The translations under genes were made by a program, and so were the position numbers. A DNA stretch of 6,088 nucleotides, from positions 1 through 6,088 of the forward strand of contig JAECRX010000271.1 in the NCBI GenBank assembly GCA_016292335.1, read 5' to 3'. Source of the DNA: Candidatus Sifarchaeum subterraneum. GTDB lineage: Archaea > Asgardarchaeota > Sifarchaeia > Sifarchaeales > Sifarchaeaceae. Below, in pieces: positions 1 through 5,202 of this stretch; the first letter of the stretch is position 1; each line of letters begins with the position of its first letter. Under the pieces are notes generated by a model that saw nothing but the letters and a program-made list of their open reading frames with translations, made no database searches and was not told the origin of the DNA.

Positions 1-1
1 A

Positions 2-829
2 GTAAAAATAGAAGAAATTAATGAAGAAGAAACCATCTCAGTAGTAAGAGAACAATTATCTCCATCAGAACCTGTCCTGTTAGAACCAATAGAAATAGAA
101 CCCATAGAAATACCTAGACATTGGAACCGTGTTGTTAAGAAGGCGATAAAGAAGTGGAACAAGGGAGAAGCAACTGAGGCTATCACAGAATTGAAAGAAT
201 TGTTAAATCACAAAAAATGGGAGATTCGTGGTCATGCTGCAGATGCCATCGGACATATAGGTGAAAAATCACCTGAAATCGTTGTTCCTATTTTGCCAGC
301 GTTAAAACAAGCAGTTAAAGACAAAGATAAAGATGTTCGACGATTTGCAGTTAAAGCAATCGGATTAATCGGTGCGAGATCCCCAGAACTTATTCAGGAT
401 ATGATACCAGGTGTTACATCTGCATTGAAAGATCCCTATTCACTTGTTCGCGAAAATGCCGCTGTTGCTCTCCGGAAAATTGGTACTATTTCACCAGATA
501 TAATAAAAAACTCCATGTCGGATTTGATCCATGCATTGAGAGATATAGATGACGCTGTCCGTAGAAATGTTGCTATTGCTTTTGGTTCTATTATCGGAAT
601 TGCACTAGACAACTTAAGATATGTAATACCTGATATAATATATGCATTAAAAGATGAAAATATCGAAGTTCGAAAATATGCCGCTTGGATCATTGGAAAT
701 ATTGGCGGGAAATCTCCAGACCTTTTAAAAGATTTTATGATAGATCTTCAGCATGCACTAAGAGATAGAGACCCTGATGTTCGTAAATACATTAGTTGGA
801 CAATACAAAAAATAGAACAGCAGAGTTAA
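2..829 (+). CDS. HEAT-repeat protein, 5' end outside window
   Basis: The frame is open from base 2 to the TAA at 827-829, giving 275 visible residues with no start needed inside the window. A TTG at 191 is an in-frame leucine codon with no convincing ribosome site, so I treat the gene as cut by the left edge. Residues 1-45 are acidic and probably disordered, with EPIEI twice in a row. From about residue 65 to the end there are roughly six HEAT units of 37-39 residues, each with a D-x-x-V-R-x-x-A-type second helix followed by IG or similar (for example DKDVRRFAVKAIGLIG and NIEVRKYAAWIIGNIG). HEAT solenoids are protein-binding scaffolds; no catalytic motif, signal peptide or membrane segment is visible. 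The partner is unknown. The neighbour on the opposite strand is another HEAT protein, but of the shorter 31-residue type, so the two are not simple duplicates. Confidence -1.
   Translation, partial: VKIEEINEEETISVVREQLSPSEPVLLEPIEIEPIEIPRHWNRVVKKAIKKWNKGEATEAITELKELLNHKKWEIRGHAADAIGHIGEKSPEIVVPILPALKQAVKDKDKDVRRFAVKAIGLIGARSPELIQDMIPGVTSALKDPYSLVRENAAVALRKIGTISPDIIKNSMSDLIHALRDIDDAVRRNVAIAFGSIIGIALDNLRYVIPDIIYALKDENIEVRKYAAWIIGNIGGKSPDLLKDFMIDLQHALRDRDPDVRKYISWTIQKIEQQS
83..112 (+). repeat. 15-nt tandem repeat, two copies, in HEAT gene
   Basis: Bases 83-97 and 98-112 match at 14 of 15 positions and encode EPIEI twice. The repeat lies in the acidic, low-complexity N-terminal part of the HEAT protein, before the solenoid. 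It probably arose by slippage and lengthens a flexible linker. Confidence 0.7.
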
Positions 830-832
830 GGC

Positions 833-838
833 TTTTTT
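833..838 (+). terminator. Oligo-T run after HEAT gene
   Basis: Six T residues begin four bases after the TAA of the left HEAT gene, preceded by GGC. Archaeal RNA polymerase commonly terminates at such U-runs without needing a hairpin. This is a position-based inference. Confidence 0.4.
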
Positions 839-902
839 CATCCAGAAAAAAAGAAAAAATCATGTAAAAATGTTAAATTCCAAAAGAAGAATTTACTAAT
901 AG

Positions 903-909
903 AAAAAAA
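903..909 (-). terminator. Oligo-T run (minus strand) after the damaged HEAT/coiled-coil gene
   Basis: Seven A residues on the plus strand read as T7 on the minus strand, two bases past the TGA at 911-913 that would end the frame-restored gene. The site supports 911, not 1342 or 979, as the original 3' end of that gene. Confidence 0.4.
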
Positions 910-935
910 TTCATGTAAATTGCCTCATTTTAAAT

Positions 936-962
936 AAATCTTTTAACTCTGAGGACAATTTT
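936..962. repeat. Direct repeat copy 1 (partner at 1281-1307)
   Basis: Bases 936-952 are identical to 1281-1297 over 17 nt, and the similarity extends to 27 nt with three mismatches. On the minus strand both copies encode LSSELKDL. The copies sit about 345 nt apart, inside the damaged coiled-coil region, and may record an internal duplication of the C-terminal segment. Confidence 0.7.
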
Positions 963-1280
963 GAATCTCGGTTTCTTTCTAATTTTCTTTTATGTTCATT
1001 ATCGCTTCATTTAATTGCTCTATTCCTTCTTCAAATTCTCTCTTCTTCTTAGTCAATTCTTCACATATCAGTTCAATTTCAAAAATAAGGTCAATTATCC
1101 GATATTTCTTGGCGTATTTCTTGATACTCTTCCTGGTCATTTATTGATTTTCTCACTGAATCTCTCTATATTTTTATTTATTATTTCCAACTCTTTTTCT
1201 GCTTCCTTAATATTGTCCTCATCGATGAATTTCCTTATGGTATCAAATGAGTCGTCTAATGAACTATATTCTTTTGAATT

Positions 1281-1307
1281 AAATCTTTTAACTCTGAAGA
1301 TAATTCT
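1281..1307. repeat. Direct repeat copy 2 (partner at 936-962)
   Basis: This is the second copy of the 17-nt exact (27-nt approximate) direct repeat. It encodes LSSELKDL in the frame that follows the first shift of the minus-strand gene. Confidence 0.7.
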
Positions 1308-1341
1308 GCGAGAAGCTTTTCTTCTTCCTTTCTACGTTTTT

Positions 1342-1854
1342 CTAGTTCTTTCTATGTTTTCCTTCTTCTACGTGTTTTATTAATTCGTCCATGGAACTAA
1401 AATCCATTCTTTCTGCACTTCTTGCAAGAGCAATAAAAGCTTTTCCGTGAACACTTTCATCTTTATCTTCTAGGGCTTTAATTAACGGTTCAACAGCTCG
1501 TTCATCACCTATTTCTCCAAGGCCTTTTACTGTCTTTTCTCGTACTCCGCTATTTTTATCTTCTAGAGCTTTAATCAAAGGTTCAACAGCCCATTCAATA
1601 CCTATTTTTCCAAGTGCAATTGTGACCTCCTTTCGTACCGTAGACTCTTTATCGTTTAAAGCGTTAATCAAAGGTTTTACAGCTTGTTCATCACTTATAA
1701 CTCCAAGTGCAGCTGCTGCATGTTCTCGTATGATTTTATTGTGGTCTTTCAGGGCTCGAATTACATCATCTATTTTTTCAGGATTTTTTTTAACATTTCT
1801 CGCTATTTCCCTTGATTTTCCGCTTTCTAAGAGCTTGCGAATGTTTTCAGACAT
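1342..1854 (-). CDS. HEAT-repeat (PBS-lyase-like) protein, probably truncated by frameshift
   Basis: The product is 170 residues. I start it at the ATG at 1854 because GGATGATT lies just upstream at a good distance; a TTG two codons earlier overlaps this site less well. After a basic helical N-terminus (residues 1-30), residues about 31-148 form four HEAT units with a 31-residue period, marked by AVEPLIKALEDK-type first helices and VREHAA/VRKEV-type second helices. These resemble the short HEAT repeats of phycocyanobilin-lyase-like proteins, which in archaea are general binding scaffolds, not lyases. The DNA shows the same 93-nt period. The last residues (DELIKHVEEGKHRKN) enter a coiled coil that is cut by the TAG. 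Coding similarity continues out of frame to 911, so the original protein was probably about 315 residues. Whether the short form is stable and used is unknown. Confidence 0.8.
   Translation of the reverse strand: MSENIRKLLESGKSREIARNVKKNPEKIDDVIRALKDHNKIIREHAAAALGVISDEQAVKPLINALNDKESTVRKEVTIALGKIGIEWAVEPLIKALEDKNSGVREKTVKGLGEIGDERAVEPLIKALEDKDESVHGKAFIALARSAERMDFSSMDELIKHVEEGKHRKN
1472..1750 (-). repeat. 93-nt tandem coding repeats of the HEAT units
   Basis: The segments starting at plus-strand positions 1472, 1565 and 1658 are exactly 93 nt apart and share near-identical stretches (the element encoding AVEPLIKALEDK and variants). The regular spacing and DNA-level similarity show that the HEAT units multiplied by tandem duplication, the upstream-most of these three being the most diverged. 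Confidence 0.7.
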
Positions 1855-1904
1855 TTTCAATCATCCAAATTCCTTTATTTCACTGGTTTTTTTTCTACCA
1901 TATT

Positions 1905-1912
1905 CTTTATAG
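1905..1912 (-). promoter_or_regulatory. TATA-like element for the minus-strand HEAT gene
   Basis: On the minus strand this reads CTATAAAG, about 50 nt before the ATG at 1854. A transcript would begin near 1880 and include the GGATGATT ribosome site. The call is based on archaeal TATA-box similarity and position only. Confidence 0.4.
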
Positions 1913-1993
1913 GAAATAAAAGTCTTAAACAAAGATTATCCAAGTCACATTTTTACATATAGAAAATTTTTTTCAGATCAAAAGTTTTTTAAG

Positions 1994-2000
1994 TTTATAA
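1994..2000 (+). promoter_or_regulatory. TATA-like element upstream of the ferredoxin gene
   Basis: TTTATAA lies in an AT-rich stretch about 75 nt before the ferredoxin start. The usual archaeal spacing would put transcription start near 2023, inside the dyad at 2016-2045. It would drive the ferredoxin gene and possibly the genes downstream. Confidence 0.45.
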
Positions 2001-2015
2001 CCTTACTAAAGGATG

Positions 2016-2045
2016 ACTTCTGCGTCCATCTTTGGAAACAGAAGT
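2016..2045 (+). promoter_or_regulatory. Inverted repeat / hairpin before the ferredoxin ribosome site
   Basis: ACTTCTG (2016-2022) is perfectly complementary to CAGAAGT (2039-2045). Nested inside, TCCA (2025-2028) pairs with TGGA (2033-2036) around a TCTT loop, separated from the outer stem by a 2x2 internal loop. The structure ends directly before GGAGGTG (2046-2052). It could be an RNA hairpin next to the ribosome site if transcription starts upstream of 2016, or a DNA operator at the transcription start if the TATA element at 1994 is used. Confidence 0.45.
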
Positions 2046-2059
2046 GGAGGTGTAATTTA

Positions 2060-2128
2060 ATGGAACGGAGGTATGGTCAAGTCCATGACCAGAGGAATGA
2101 ACTCTGGAGGGATACCCAAATCATTTGA
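2060..2128 (+). other. Short upstream reading frame overlapping the ferredoxin start (22 codons)
   Basis: ATG at 2060 follows GGAGGTG (2046-2052) with an ideal 7-nt gap, and reads 22 residues (MERRYGQVHD and on) to TGA at 2126-2128. It overlaps the ferredoxin frame, whose ATG at 2073 is in a different phase. It may be a leader peptide coupled to ferredoxin translation, a trace of a frameshift in the ferredoxin N-terminus, or chance. I do not claim it is a functional gene. Confidence 0.3.
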
Positions 2129-2492
2129 TAAGATTAATTCTGAACCTAGAAACTCAAAATTGCCTCCTTCTACTTCTATGAACGACCATGCCCAAAAGCC
2201 AACTGATCTTAAAGCCAAACATAATGATTTAATAAATTATTCTCTACTTATTGATTCAACCCTTTGTTTTGGCTGCGGTAATTGTAGCGCAATATGTCCT
2301 CATATACTGACTATAGTTAACGGCTGCGCTGTTGAATACAACAACGAGAATAGAACTGTTTTTGGGAGTGGAGGTGAAAATCACAAATTTAATACCGGTA
2401 ATACCGGTAACGAAACCTATAAATGTAACGGTTGTGGAGAATGTCTACCCGTCTGTCCTACTCAGGCAATAAAAATACTTACTGAGCCCTGA
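2073..2492 (+). CDS. 2x[4Fe-4S] ferredoxin-type protein
   Basis: The product is 139 residues. Residues 1-55 are polar and rich in Ser, Asn, Lys and Pro, with no signal peptide, and are probably disordered. Two classical cluster motifs follow: C65-C68-C71-C75-P and C118-C121-C124-C128-P, each CxxCxxCxxxCP. They are separated by a 42-residue linker containing GSGGE and NTGNTGN and an extra Cys85, longer than in small bacterial-type ferredoxins. It should be a cytosolic one-electron carrier holding two low-potential [4Fe-4S] clusters. It precedes an eight-cluster polyferredoxin and porDAB, so it may serve POR or formylmethanofuran dehydrogenase (compare the two-cluster FwdG, or PorE/PorF of methanogens); which one cannot be decided. 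The start is uncertain: GGAGG lies too close to ATG 2073, ATG 2085 has a better gap of 12 nt, and the best ribosome site serves the out-of-frame ATG at 2060. All possible starts leave both cluster motifs intact. Confidence 0.85.
   Translation: MVKSMTRGMNSGGIPKSFDKINSEPRNSKLPPSTSMNDHAQKPTDLKAKHNDLINYSLLIDSTLCFGCGNCSAICPHILTIVNGCAVEYNNENRTVFGSGGENHKFNTGNTGNETYKCNGCGECLPVCPTQAIKILTEP
2391..2408 (+). repeat. 9-nt tandem repeat in ferredoxin linker
   Basis: AATACCGGT occurs twice in direct succession and encodes NTGNTG in the linker between the two cluster motifs. It is probably slippage in a flexible loop. Confidence 0.65.
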
Positions 2493-2510
2493 TCAGTCAA
2501 ACTTACCCAG

Positions 2511-2539
2511 ATAAATAATTTTTCTTTTTATTCTTTTTC
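2511..2539 (+). promoter_or_regulatory. T-rich intergenic tract with TATA-like start, ferredoxin/polyferredoxin gap
   Basis: The 82-nt gap before the polyferredoxin holds AGATAAATAA followed by three T-runs. The T-runs could end some transcripts of the ferredoxin gene, and the TATA-like element could start a new one near 2540, leaving a 35-nt leader with GGAGG. Either or both would let the polyferredoxin-por genes be expressed apart from the ferredoxin. Confidence 0.3.
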
Positions 2540-2561
2540 AACGGAATTATTATCCCCAATT

Positions 2562-2566
2562 GGAGG
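2562..2566 (+). promoter_or_regulatory. Ribosome binding site that sets the polyferredoxin start
   Basis: GGAGG lies 8 nt before ATG 2575. A TTG at 2560 is in frame but sits on this ribosome site, so ATG 2575 is the likely start. Confidence 0.7.
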
Positions 2567-2574
2567 AAAATGTA

Positions 2575-3636
2575 ATGACAACAGCAGAATCTACTGCAAA
2601 GGACCAAAAGCGTACATTAGTTATCCTGGCAGAATCTACTGTAAAGGACCAAAAGCGTACATTAGTTTTCGATAATGAAAAATGTGCAGGATGCGGTATC
2701 TGTGTTGGCACATGTCCTAGTGAGGACCTCTTACTTGGCCCAGTAGGTGCCATCAAAAGAGGGCTAGTTGAGGGAAGCTTAATCTCACACAAGGATGGAG
2801 AGTGTTCTCTTTGCGGGTTATGTTCTGCCCTTTGCGTTTATGGTGCCTTGGAATTACATATTAATGGTGAAAAACAAGATTTGCAATTAGATCTTTTAAA
2901 AACGAGTTTAAGTGAATTTGAAATCGAATTCAATGAAGAAAATTGTGTCTATTGCAAAATATGTGAAGATGTTTGTCCAACAGAAGCGATAGAAGTCACC
3001 AGACATCCAATCGAACTGAAGTTTGATGGAACTATAACAGTTAATTCAGAAAACTGTGTTGGTTGTGAAAAATGCGTTGAAGTATGTAACACAGAAGCGA
3101 TTAGTGTAACAAGAGAAACCTCATTTTATTCGGAGCCAAAGATCGAAATTTCCATTGATGCTTCTAAGTGTAACTTTTGCCTTTCATGTGAACTTGTATG
3201 TCCGAACGATGTAATAAATGTAAATTGTGTAAAATGTTCAAGCCTTAGAAATCTTAAAGAGAAACCCAAAATTACTGGTGATTGGTCAATTGACAAAAAC
3301 AAATGCGTTCTGTGTGGTAGATGTGCAATATATTGCTCGACGGATGCCTTAAAAGTTGTGAAACCCATTTCTGGTGAACTGATAATCGATATAAGTAAGT
3401 GTCCTAAAGACTGTACTACTTGTGTAGATATTTGTCCTACCAAATCCCTCTATTTTCCTCCTAAGAGGAGTCCTTTCGATAAAGTGGAATTACAATTCAT
3501 AGAAGACCATTGTAACTTTTGCGGAGTTTGTATAAATGCGTGTAAGGATAAAGCAATTTACATAAAAAACAGGACAATCGGAAAAATGAAACTTCCACTT
3601 GACTCGCTCTGGATTCGCTGGATACATTTGTTGTGA
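2575..3636 (+). CDS. fwdF: Polyferredoxin with eight [4Fe-4S] motifs, FwdF/FmdF-like
   Basis: The product is 353 residues. Eight four-cysteine motifs begin at Cys37, 77, 124, 161, 199, 244, 276 and 313, which makes four two-cluster ferredoxin modules. Length, cluster number, the LLGPVGAIKRGLV segment between clusters 1 and 2, ALELHINGE after cluster 2, and the extra C218-x-x-C221 pair after cluster 5 resemble what I recall of subunit F of formylmethanofuran dehydrogenase. In that complex FwdF is a long electron wire joining the catalytic core to outside donors for CO2 reduction in methanogens and its reversal in methane oxidisers. Other polyferredoxins (for example MvhB, with more clusters) are less likely. 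Oddities: cluster 7 has CxxxCxxCxxxC spacing; clusters 2, 4, 6 and 8 lack the Pro after the last Cys; residues 5-34 hold a 15-residue tandem duplication. No other fwd genes are visible. porD follows after 49 nt, suggesting co-transcription with POR genes. Confidence 0.75.
   Translation: MTTAESTAKDQKRTLVILAESTVKDQKRTLVFDNEKCAGCGICVGTCPSEDLLLGPVGAIKRGLVEGSLISHKDGECSLCGLCSALCVYGALELHINGEKQDLQLDLLKTSLSEFEIEFNEENCVYCKICEDVCPTEAIEVTRHPIELKFDGTITVNSENCVGCEKCVEVCNTEAISVTRETSFYSEPKIEISIDASKCNFCLSCELVCPNDVINVNCVKCSSLRNLKEKPKITGDWSIDKNKCVLCGRCAIYCSTDALKVVKPISGELIIDISKCPKDCTTCVDICPTKSLYFPPKRSPFDKVELQFIEDHCNFCGVCINACKDKAIYIKNRTIGKMKLPLDSLWIRWIHLL
2584..2667 (+). repeat. 45-nt period tandem duplication at the polyferredoxin N-terminus
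   Basis: Bases 2584-2622 and 2629-2667 match at 38 of 39 positions with a 45-nt offset, so the frame is kept. They encode AESTAKDQKRTLV and AESTVKDQKRTLV. The second copy leads into the beta strand before cluster 1 (VFDNEKC), as expected for the original; the first copy is an extra piece. Near-identity suggests a recent event. Confidence 0.9.
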
Positions 3637-3670
3637 AAATATTTTGTGTTTTTTAGAAAGAAAGTGTTAT

Positions 3671-3675
3671 GGAGG
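3671..3675 (+). promoter_or_regulatory. Ribosome binding site that sets the porD start
   Basis: GGAGG lies 10 nt before ATG 3686. The frame is open further upstream to a TTG at 3599, but that start would overlap the polyferredoxin end and add residues unlike PorD. Confidence 0.7.
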
Positions 3676-3685
3676 CTTAGCTTAT

Positions 3686-3952
3686 ATGAAAAGCAAACAT
3701 AAATTTCCATTACATCCTATGTCTAAGCCTATTGACGGGGCTATGGGAAAAACTGGAACTTGGAGCACATTCAAGCCAGTGTTCGATGATAAAAAGTGCA
3801 TTAAATGCGGGATTTGTGAAATCTTTTGCGCTGAAAATTGTGTAGTCAGAGATGAGAATGGTTATCCAGATTTCCTATTAGATTATTGTAAAGGATGTGG
3901 CGTCTGCGAGGTTGAATGCCCCACAGGGGCAATTGAAATGGTCAAAAAATAA
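3686..3952 (+). CDS. porD: Pyruvate:ferredoxin oxidoreductase, delta subunit (2x[4Fe-4S])
   Basis: The product is 88 residues, normal for PorD. It has the family layout: a short N-terminal arm with GKTGTWSTFKPVFD (residues 21-34), then cluster motif 1, C38-C41-C44-C48 with the extra Cys52 in AENC, then motif 2, C68-C71-C74-C78-P. PorD takes electrons from the cluster in PorB and passes them to soluble ferredoxin in the cytosol. The ATG at 3686 follows GGAGG; an upstream extension in the same frame is Cys-rich by chance and overlaps the previous gene. porA begins 15 nt downstream, so the two are surely one transcript. The delta subunits of other 2-oxoacid oxidoreductases look similar, so the pyruvate assignment rests mainly on PorA and PorB. 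Confidence 0.92.
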   Translation: MKSKHKFPLHPMSKPIDGAMGKTGTWSTFKPVFDDKKCIKCGICEIFCAENCVVRDENGYPDFLLDYCKGCGVCEVECPTGAIEMVKK

Positions 3953-3956
3953 AGTT

Positions 3957-3963
3957 AGGTGAT
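3957..3963 (+). promoter_or_regulatory. Ribosome binding site that sets the porA start
   Basis: AGGTGAT lies 4 nt before ATG 3968. A GTG at 3959 is in frame but is part of this ribosome site, which argues for the ATG three codons later. Confidence 0.65.
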
Positions 3964-3967
3964 ATTC

Positions 3968-5182
3968 ATGCCAGAAGTAGTGATTGTTACCGGAAATCAA
4001 GCAGCAGCATATGGCGCAAAACTATCACAAGTAGAAGTCATTAGTGCATATCCAATTACTCCTCAGACAGGTGTTATAGAGCAGATCAGTGATTTTATAG
4101 CAGAAGGATCTTATAACCCTGAATTTATTAGAGTAGAGAGTGAACATTCGGTATTGGCAGTTTGCCTCGGTGCATCACTTGCTGGGGCAAGAACATATAC
4201 AGCAACTAGTGCTAACGGCCTACTCTACGCTGCTGAGATATTACATTGGTCTGGGAATGCAAGAGTCCCCATTGTCATGGCAATTATCAACCGGGGAATT
4301 ACGGCAGGGTGGAACATTTGGGCAGATCAGACCGATTCTTTGTCACAAAGGGATAGCGGTTGGATGCAGGTATACTGTGAAGACGCACAAGAAATTGTAG
4401 ACGCCACAATAATGGGATACAAAGTTGCTGAAAACAAAAAAGTATTACTGCCGATGATGGCTTGTATCGATGCATTTTATGTGTCGCATACTTTCGAACC
4501 AATTACCGTTCATGATCAAGATTTAGTTGATGACTATCTCCCACCATACCAGCGAGAACATACGGTACTTGATTATGACGATCCAATGACGTTTGGTAAT
4601 ATTGTTGACCCTAACTACTATATAGAATTCAAAGCACTAACACATAAAGCAATGGAAAACGCCAAAAAAGTCATTGGTGAAGCCGATGAAGAGTTCAAGA
4701 AGCAATTTGGATATTCTTACGGAGGATTAGTTGAAAAATATCGATTGGAAGACGCCGAAATTATCTATGTCGGCCTTGGAAGTATTTGCGGAAACATAAA
4801 AGAAGCCGTTGACCTAGCAAGACAAAATGGTATTAACGTGGGATTGCTACGATTGCGATTCATGAGACCATTTCCCTTTGAAACAATTAGGCAAGAATTC
4901 AAGAACGCTAGTCATGTTGTTGTCCTTGATAAAGACATATCTCTTGGTATGAGTGGAATCGTCCATAGTGAAGTCCTATCTGCTCTTTATTCAAATGGTA
5001 GTAGCGGTGATGCCCCCATAGTTAAGGGATTCTTTACTGGATTGGGAGGAAGAGATGTTACGATTAAAGAAATTTATCGTATGATTGATATCACGCTAAA
5101 AGAGAAAGAATCCGGATTAGGTTTAGAATCTTGGATAGGCTTAAGAGAAGATGAACTGCCTGAGGATTACTTCTCGAAATGA
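3968..5182 (+). CDS. porA: Pyruvate:ferredoxin oxidoreductase, alpha subunit
   Basis: The product is 404 residues, a usual length for archaeal PorA. With PorB it forms the thiamine-diphosphate site that splits pyruvate and CoA into acetyl-CoA and CO2, reversibly, with ferredoxin as electron partner. Residues 1-230 form the pyrimidine-binding domain: GNQAAAYGA (9-17), AYPITP (27-32) with Thr31, RVESEHS (55-61) with the Glu that contacts the cofactor, and TATSANGL (78-85). INRG (107-110) carries Arg109, which by comparison with the Desulfovibrio enzyme (Thr31, Arg114) contacts the substrate carboxylate. NIWADQTDSLSQRDSGW (116-132) matches the pyruvate-type loop. The C-terminal domain includes VGLLRLRFMRPFP and ends with GLGGRDV. 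The gene sits 15 nt after porD and 20 nt before porB. Another 2-oxoacid as substrate is possible, but pyruvate is the best reading. Confidence 0.93.
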   Translation: MPEVVIVTGNQAAAYGAKLSQVEVISAYPITPQTGVIEQISDFIAEGSYNPEFIRVESEHSVLAVCLGASLAGARTYTATSANGLLYAAEILHWSGNARVPIVMAIINRGITAGWNIWADQTDSLSQRDSGWMQVYCEDAQEIVDATIMGYKVAENKKVLLPMMACIDAFYVSHTFEPITVHDQDLVDDYLPPYQREHTVLDYDDPMTFGNIVDPNYYIEFKALTHKAMENAKKVIGEADEEFKKQFGYSYGGLVEKYRLEDAEIIYVGLGSICGNIKEAVDLARQNGINVGLLRLRFMRPFPFETIRQEFKNASHVVVLDKDISLGMSGIVHSEVLSALYSNGSSGDAPIVKGFFTGLGGRDVTIKEIYRMIDITLKEKESGLGLESWIGLREDELPEDYFSK

Positions 5183-5185
5183 TAA

Positions 5186-5192
5186 AAGGAGG
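5186..5192 (+). promoter_or_regulatory. Ribosome binding site that sets the porB start
   Basis: AAGGAGG lies 10 nt before ATG 5203, in the 20-nt gap after porA. A TTG directly before the ATG is in frame but less likely. Confidence 0.65.
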
Positions 5193-5202
5193 AAACATAT
5201 TG

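Larger units (their letters stand above)
911..1341 (-). pseudogene. Frame-shifted coiled-coil C-terminal part of the adjacent HEAT gene
   Basis: Downstream of the HEAT frame's TAG (1342-1344), charged coiled-coil-like sequence continues in shifted frames. About 1351-1256 reads KELEKRRKEEEKLLAELSS and onward. A second frame up to about 1140 contains LDDSFDTIRKFIDEDN. From 1140 to 979 a third reads EELTKKKREFEEGIEQLNEA, and from about 988 to 911 a fourth contains KLSSELKDLFK before TGA. Each switch goes the same way, as if one base were missing, at A-runs near 1350, 1273, 1140 and 988. Adding four bases to the 944 nt from 1854 to 911 gives 948 nt, exactly 316 codons. The simplest reading is one HEAT plus coiled-coil gene broken by four one-base losses. 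Read errors are an alternative, though the runs are only 3-4 A long and nearby genes are intact. Confidence 0.65.

Noticed and set aside
1081..1149. Alternative frame reading NDQEEYQEIRQEISDN between shifts in the damaged gene
   Set aside because: It needs two further compensating shifts, including one in the other direction, whereas a single added base at 1140 joins the flanking frames directly.
1015..1383. Plus-strand open frame of 122 codons rich in Phe, Leu and Ser that looks membrane-like
   Set aside because: It is the antisense of the A-rich, Glu/Lys-rich coiled-coil sequence on the minus strand; it has no ribosome site, and its hydrophobic look is the complement effect.
1472..1750. 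Regular 93-nt repeats as a possible CRISPR-like array
   Set aside because: The whole repeat is coding and explained by 31-residue HEAT units; there are no short identical repeats separated by unrelated spacers.
3126..3443. Minus-strand open frame of 105 codons inside the polyferredoxin
   Set aside because: It is a shadow of the cysteine-rich coding strand, with no ribosome site and no recognisable domain.
3599..3685. Extension of PorD upstream to TTG 3599
   Set aside because: It overlaps the polyferredoxin end, has no ribosome site, and the ATG at 3686 has GGAGG and gives a normal PorD length.
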